A stretch of DNA of 64,000 bases, from assembly GCF_022376445.1 (NCBI RefSeq), contig NW_025955176.1:1-64000 (forward strand). Reading direction: 5' to 3'. The first letter of the stretch is position 1. Every line of letters starts with the position of its first letter. Positions 58,215 to 64,000 of the stretch are shown here, one piece after another. The stretch comes from Fomitopsis serialis (taxonomy: Eukaryota; Basidiomycota; Agaricomycetes; Polyporales; Fomitopsidaceae). A program made the translations under genes and the position numbers. Below the pieces are notes generated by a model. The model was not told the DNA's origin. It saw nothing but the letters and a program-made list of their open reading frames with translations, and did not search any database.

Positions 58215-58575
58215 GACGGCGCCAATTTTGGAGGTCGGCGGGAGAGCGCGCTGGGGTGGTGGACGGAGGTAGGATGGTGCATGGGTGGTGGGTCGAACCA
58301 AGGTCGAGCAGACTCAAGTTGGACTCACTGAGGCTGCTTTCTGCGTTGTTGCAGTCTCGCAGACGGTGCGCACAGCATCTCAGACGTAAGTTCGTGATGA
58401 CCTAGACGACTCGCGCTGGACCATGCAGCGATCATGATCGACCGCGTATGCGCTCAGGAAATCGCTGGTGAGGGCGTCCTCAGAATCTGCGTATCTGTGT
58501 TCAGCTACATATAGGTGCAACTACTGCTACAACTTCAACTGCACAAGCGCAAAACATCGCTTCGTATGGGCCCCG

Positions 58576-59534
58576 TCAACCTTGTCCGTTGTTCCCGTCA
58601 TCCATGCGTGTTCGCTTCGGACCCTCTGTCGGACCATCCTCGGCATTTTCCCTCCGCTGCCCACCCAGTGTGCTCATACCGTACCCAGTAACCACTCCTT
58701 CCAGCACTGTCCTCCCCACGACCTGCCGAAGCTCTTCGTCGGGATTTCTCCCCTCGGCTTCAGCACGCTGCATTACGTCCTGCACGGACTGGATGAGCGA
58801 CGACGTGAGATGTTCTGACGCAAGGTTTTGGGCGTGCTGTGATGGTTGTGTGAGAGATGATGCCGCTGACGCTGGGTCCGTGGTAGCTGTTAGGCTGTGA
58901 AGGTATGCGGCGACCTCGGGAAGTCTTCCTCTAGGTATTGCGCCGGCTACCTGCTGGTTAGCGACGAAAGCTTCTTCGAAGAGAAAACGCTAGTCACCGA
59001 GATACCCTCGCTATTCTGCCTCTCGACAGTAGCCCCGTGTTCGACGAGCCAACGCGCGGTCTCGATGTTCTCGACTACGTACAATGGTGTATCGCCGTCG
59101 TTGTCGGTGATGTTTACGTCCCCTCCTACATAAACATTTCGGTGTGTGAGCCGGCCTTAGGGTACGGGACAATGACCTTTGGAGACAAGGTAGTCGAGAA
59201 CATGGAGCTGTCCGTAAGAAGCAGCGGCATGCCTTCCCTATAGCGTGAGCTAGGTTCAATCTTCATCAAGCGATAAAACGCACATCGGCGTATACGTGTT
59301 CTCGTCAGGGATATTGGCCGATAGCGCTGCACGCCTTTTCAGCGTCGAGTCGTCGGCGAGTAAACTTCATGGCTACGGACCTTGGTCCTCGACGAGTTTC
59401 TGCGGTGCACGTTACATTAGCATGCATCCTTATCTAGCATAATCATAAGCACTCACCCTCACACGCTCGAGGTCGCCGTCGCCCGCGGCGACCCAAATAT
59501 TCTTCTCGTACCGCACTCGCGTCGGGACAGGCAT
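58576..59534 (-). CDS. small ankyrin-repeat protein
   Basis: Six exons: 59457-59534, 59381-59399, 59327-59284 region (59284-59326), 59177-59232, 59006-59125, 58576-58928; 669 bases, 222 residues. MPVPTRVRYEKNIWVAAGDG starts a first partial ankyrin unit, then DENTYTPMHAAASYGQLHVL, DYLVSKGGDVNITDNDGDTP and LYVVENIETARWLVEHGATV are three ankyrin repeats. The C-terminal third is helical with a basic/acidic end. About 2.5 to 3 repeats suggests a protein-protein adaptor, in size like yeast Yar1-type proteins. Partner unknown. Confidence 0.87.
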
Positions 59535-61090
59535 GGTCGTTTTGCACAACTCTCGATCGCGTTTGAGCGCCTGTCAACGCGGTGTCACGCTACGGGGGAT
59601 CCCGTGACGGTTGCGTCACAGGGAAGCCGGCGGCAAGCGAGCTCGCGCCGATCATCATCGCGGTTCACTTTGGCTCGCCTCCGAAGTGCCGGTCCATTTC
59701 TCCGGCGTTGCCCCAGGAGAATGGCGTATTTACGCGTATTTCCCTAGCACAAGAACGCAAGCTGAGGATGCGGGGCGTGCGCAAGGATTCACGATGTGAC
59801 GGGCGGCGTTCAAAGCCTGGAGCAGGGCCTCATATGTTGTCAGTGCTTCAGGTACAGATGCTGGCCGCAAGGTGTGCCTGCCCCTCCTCGTAAGTACATA
59901 TGTAGGGCTGTGCACCTTGGTGACGAGGTTATACTCAGTCAGTGGGAGAGTAGGCCTGCGCTCCTTCACCCTCATTAGCACATCGGACATCCCACGTAGC
60001 ACGGAAACAGTAGGATACCTCGTGTCAGCAAGGTCCGTGAAGTGCGTCCCAGGCAAAATTCCATATGTCGGCTTCACAATTCGCTGGACGCAATATATCC
60101 TCCCTTTGTTGCAAGGCATGCCACTGCGACGTTCCCCGGTGTCATGCGTAGCGCTGTGACGAGGAGGAGCGTCCTCTTCACCCTGGCATGGATGCCGAGC
60201 TATCACTGTTGGGGTGTCAGGAGGCTTCTCGCGTGTCCGGAGAAAGAAGTCGTCGGTCGTACGCCTCGTCCTTGTGCTGGTGCGCGCAGAGTTCGCTGCG
60301 GTGGCCAGTGCGCGGCGTCGATCACGCCCTCGTCCTCGCTGCCCGCGTCCGCTGGGCGAGATGGGCTGCTCGATCGACGACCTCGGGCGTGATTATGGCT
60401 GTCCTGACGATCGCGAGAAGCGGATCTTGTGATCGGAGGTTGATCTTCCGCCCCACGCCCACGGCCATGTCCCAGTTTGGCGCACCCCCACCGCGCGCGC
60501 CCGCCAGTGCCAGCGCAGCATCCCTGGTGGCCGCGGGCGTGATCGCGCGGGGGCGGAGGATGGGCGAGCTGCGAGGATTCCATTCATGTGTGGCGACGGG
60601 CCCCGGACACACGGGCATGTGCGCGGCCGCGCGGATGCAGACATGTCGTCCTTTGCCCGCCTAATTTGGCAGGAGAACGTGACGCGCTGGCGCGGTCGCT
60701 CGCGCCCCCGTCCGCGGTGGTGCTGCGCTGGCAGCGGGGGCGGGGCAGCGCGAAGGGCAGCGCGCCGTAGAGACAGGTAGCACCGAGCGAGCAACGTAAT
60801 CAGAGTTTGGGTGCGATCGACGAAACGACGCCGGGCTGAGTTCGGTGCGGTCCGATGACCTGGGGTTGTTCGTGTTGACTTGCCTCGCCCGTGTCGCCAC
60901 AGAGGCCGCTGCCCCTGTGTGCCCCCTTCTTGTTCTCAACAACGACGGCAGCCACGCCCCTCGCCCTCTTCTTTCTCCTCCCACCCATTCCTCGCAGCCA
61001 GCCAGCCTCGCTGGCGCCCTACTCTACTCCGTTGGTTTAAGCCCGCCGCAGCCGTACCCTACGTCTCCCCTAGTCCTCGTACCCTATACC
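59535..61090. other. divergent promoter region
   Basis: 1.55 kb between the ankyrin gene (-) and the PAS-GATA gene (+). Minus-strand frames at 59730-60206 and 60322-60618 are GC-biased and show no family resemblance; I do not call them genes. It is long enough for upstream control of both neighbours, and pyrimidine-rich stretches precede 61091. Confidence 0.45.
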
Positions 61091-63861
61091 ATGAGCTTTC
61101 TCACTTCTTCCCAGCGGAACTACGACGGCCTTTCCCACTCGGACGTCGCGCAGCTCCCGCCCATACACAGCTCCGTTTCGAGGATCCCAATGCATCCACT
61201 TTCGTCATTCGACAACCTCCCGCCAGTCACCCAGCTTCCACCGCTGGCCTCAGCACCCCCAACACCGAGTAACGCCGTGCCTCCGTCACCGGTCCTAGAT
61301 CGTCCAGTCTCTCTGCCAAAGCTTGGGCAGACACGCTGCTGTACGTGTTTCTCCCTTGCACCCCTACGATCATCCCTCGATCACTCGCTGGGTTACTTTG
61401 TCCCCGGCGCTCAAGTACTAACTTCACTCGCATACAGACTGGTGCCTCCTCACCCCGGACCTCCAATTTATCTATCTCGATCCCGTTCTCGCCCATCACC
61501 TGGGAGAACAGGCCGACCTCTTAGTAGGCAAGTCGCTTCTGGCCTACGTCCACCCGGACGAGCAGGCCTCCGCAAAGCTTGACTTGGGGAGTGTGTTGGA
61601 GAGTCGGACACTGCATGGGAGCGTCACCCGGTACGCATACACGCACCATGCGCACTGCGTCCCATACGCTAACGTCCGCCCATTGATTCGTTGACGTAAC
61701 TATTTGCTCTCAGAGTACGCTATTCTCGCCTCTCGCGTGTACGCAGGCAGCTGGGTTACCAAGGGCCTACACATGAGTTCGCAGACGCAGACAAGGTCTC
61801 CGTGGATACGAACTACATGGCTGTGGACCTCGTCATCAACTGGGCGTCCGACGGGCTCGTGTTGTGCTTCATGCATGCGGTCGTGGACCTCTCGCCTCGC
61901 GATAACGACGAGCACAACAAGACGCCTTGGACCAACTGGTGTGGCACACCGTACATGAACACTGAGCAGGTCCAGATTTTGTATCAGCGCCTGCTTGCTG
62001 TCGTGCCGCAGCCGCTCTCCATGAGCCGGGTGTTTCAGATCCTGCTTAACCTGCCGGAACGTTCGTTGTACATGAGCTGGCCCCCTGAACACCAGGAGCC
62101 CGGTGGGCCGACTTCCAAGGACTTCGCGCGGCTAGCGCAGGACGTTCAAATAAGTAACGCCGTTTCCAGTGGGACGGACGCCAAGACGAGCTGTACCAGA
62201 CGGTACAAGGCACACCAAACGATGCACTTCGGAGGAGACAATAGCAAGGAAGTCGAGAGCATCTTCATCCCGCACGGTATGTCCACCAACTCTAGTTCCA
62301 CTCGAACAACGGCTGACCGGACGGGGTCAGGTTCTATCATCTTCGCTTGCCACAAAGTGCACCCGAGCACTCGCGACCTCAATCCCAATGACGCTGCATC
62401 CCAGTCTCAGCACTACGCTAACCACCCATACCAAGACCCGGCTCATCCTTCATACAACCTGCCGCACCTACCCGCTCAGTACCCTAGTAATATGTCTTCC
62501 ACGCATTATCCGCCTTCGCACTATGCAAGCAACAACTGGTCGCACCCTCCTGAATCGTCAAGCTCGCAAACTCATTACCAATGGGACCCTCAAGGCAACT
62601 CTCTCTCGTCGGCGCCGTCGGTCAGCAGCATGCGTTCTTCGTCCTACCATCAACCTCCCCCGCCCCAGCAGCATCAATGGCCTTCCCAGCCGCCGTACCT
62701 AGATGCCCATCCGGGTGCCCCGCCTTACAGCCCACAAGGGGCACCCTCCGGATCGTCGTATTCGGCACCGCCATCACATGACGAGGCCCCACCTTCTCCC
62801 GGTAGTGACACTGTGCCTCCCTCAAGGGTCACTCACAGGCGAGGGTCGAACAACTCGAGGGAGCAGTACGGGAACGGTGGACGCAGCACAGGGAACCCGC
62901 CCATGGGCGTCCCGCGGTGCTCGAGCTGCAAGGTGACCCAGAGCCCGGAGTGGCGGAAGGGCCCCAGCGGCAAGAAGGACCTCTGCAACGCGTAAGTGCC
63001 GTGTTCTTCATTTGCGCAGAGATACACGAGCTCATGACCACACTTTGACGCCATCGGCTGACCCCTGCTCGCTTACACGCCCCCCGAAACAGATGTGGAC
63101 TGAGGTATGCACGATCACGCGCGAAGAAGGAAGGCGGGCCCTCGCAGCAGTCACGCCGCCGCAAGGACCGGGTATTCAATTCGATGCAGAAGGACCACTC
63201 GCCGTCCGGTTCGCCGGGCCCGTCCGGCTACCAGTCCCTCCCGCGGCGCGGTAGCTACTACGACGATGCATCGTTCGGATCGGCGTCGTCGAACGGCTCG
63301 CCTGGCGCGCCTGACTTGTACGCCCCAACGGCGCACGCTGGGCCGAGCTTCAAGGGCCCCATGTCGCCCTCGCCCTCGCCCTCGCCAGGCGGTGGCATGC
63401 AGCATCACCCGCATCAGCCATACATGCCGTACCCGCACCCGCATCAGGGCGCCCCGCATCCACTCTTGCATGCCCCGCAAAACGCGCACGCTGACGCGCC
63501 TGGACGCTACTCGAACAGCTTCTATTCAGTGCCGCCGCCTGCACCGCCGCACCCGCACCCGCACCAGCAGCCGTCGCTGCATCACATGTCGAGCCACAGC
63601 AGTCTTCACAGCAATGGAAGCTACTCGCAGCCTCTCGCGGGCCCCGGTCAGCCGCCGCGCCTGGACCCCATCGTGCCGGTTCCATACAGCGCGGGTGGAA
63701 GGATGTCCCCGTCGCCCATAGGCGGTTCGCCACTCAGCACTAGCTTCTCCAGCGCGAGCTACGAGCGGGAGAGGCCGATGAAGATGCAAGACGACCGTGA
63801 AGGGCTGCCTCCGAGCCCTGTCAGCGCAGACCCGAGGAACAGGAGGTCGCCGTATAAGTGA
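61091..63861 (+). CDS. PAS-GATA transcription factor, WC-2-like
   Basis: Five exons: 61091-61340, 61438-61630, 61714-62276, 62331-62991, 63093-63861; 2,436 bases, 811 residues. A PAS region spans about residues 80-240: CYWCLLTPDLQFIYLDPVL, LLVGKSLLAYVHPDEQ, LGSVLESRTLHGSVTR. A Pro/Ser/Gln/Tyr-rich linker follows, then a GATA finger CSSCKVTQSPEWRKGPSG... with C-x2-C-x18-C-x2-C, split by the last intron inside CNAC, followed by a basic ARSRAKKEGG. The long C-terminal Pro/His/Ser-rich tail is disordered. PAS plus this finger is the white-collar-2 plan, the partner of the blue-light receptor WC-1. The finger has 18 residues in the loop, as in white-collar proteins. It may instead be a related PAS-GATA regulator; light control is inference. 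Confidence 0.9.
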
Positions 63862-64000
63862 AGGGTGCACGCTAGGTAGTTCCCTTCGTGCCAAGTGTAC
63901 ATGTCATTGTCGTTTCCTCGTTCACAGACGGACCTCGCTCGCGCCGTTCCGCAAAAGGCTCTCCCAGTAGTTTCCCGTAATATTTATCCTCGAGCAGCGC
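63862..64000 (+). other. 3' flank of the PAS-GATA gene
   Basis: Last 139 bases, probably 3' UTR; a TAATATTTA-like AT-rich word near 63978 is the only possible 3'-end signal. Confidence 0.4.

Noticed and set aside
59730..60618. Minus-strand frames between the ankyrin and PAS-GATA genes
   Set aside because: No recognisable family, GC-biased codon use, no consistent splice pattern.

Overview
This window looks like a piece of an Agaricomycete (mushroom-type basidiomycete) nuclear genome. The intact genes are cut by many introns of about 50-60 bp with GT-AG ends. The retroelements, the DUF6532-type gene, the uridine kinase, PRMT5 and the PAS-GATA factor all read like basidiomycete families. This is recognition by eye; no database was searched.

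Layout: (1) 1-15573 is a degraded Ty3/gypsy LTR retrotransposon that runs off the left edge. Its LTRs are about 1.55 kb and it has a primer-binding site, gag with a zinc knuckle, protease, reverse transcriptase (RT), RNase H and integrase. It also has a 3.4 kb tail with large antisense reading frames, one carrying a Zn2Cys6 cysteine pattern. A 2.9 kb foldback element with about 1.25 kb arms sits inside its RT region, flanked by an 8 bp duplication. (2) 15.6-35.5 kb is a graveyard: the last exons of a hAT transposase, then broken, intron-bearing pieces of conserved housekeeping genes (PRP8, TATA-binding protein, pentafunctional AROM, alanine aminotransferase, calmodulin, phosphoserine aminotransferase). 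Between them lie an LTR fragment, a gag-like frame, GC-rich purine/pyrimidine tracts and a dispersed hairpin repeat. (3) 35.8-38.7 kb is a DUF6532-like gene with several frame breaks. (4) About 40.1-45.35 kb is a non-LTR (LINE, Tad1-like) element with endonuclease, RT, degenerate RNase H, a zinc motif and a 24-A tail. (5) 45.5-63.9 kb is an ordinary gene block: uridine kinase/UPRT (+), a 1,560-residue acidic repeat protein ending in a CaaX box (-), a small secreted GPI-anchor-type protein (-), PRMT5 (-), an ankyrin protein (-) and a WC-2-like PAS-GATA factor (+).

The boundary between element-rich and gene-rich DNA is sharp: the LINE poly-A tail ends 188 bp before the uridine kinase start codon. 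The intact genes are not an obvious pathway cluster. The most novel-looking objects are the CaaX protein, in which six consecutive phase-0 exons each carry one copy of an SPWTPSYS-type motif; the hairpin repeat whose stems show compensating changes between copies; the concentration of housekeeping-gene fragments; and the antisense coding capacity of the gypsy element. Exon coordinates were worked out by hand from splice sites and reading frame; frame sums for uridine kinase, the CaaX protein, the GPI protein, PRMT5, the ankyrin protein and the PAS-GATA factor are all multiples of three.
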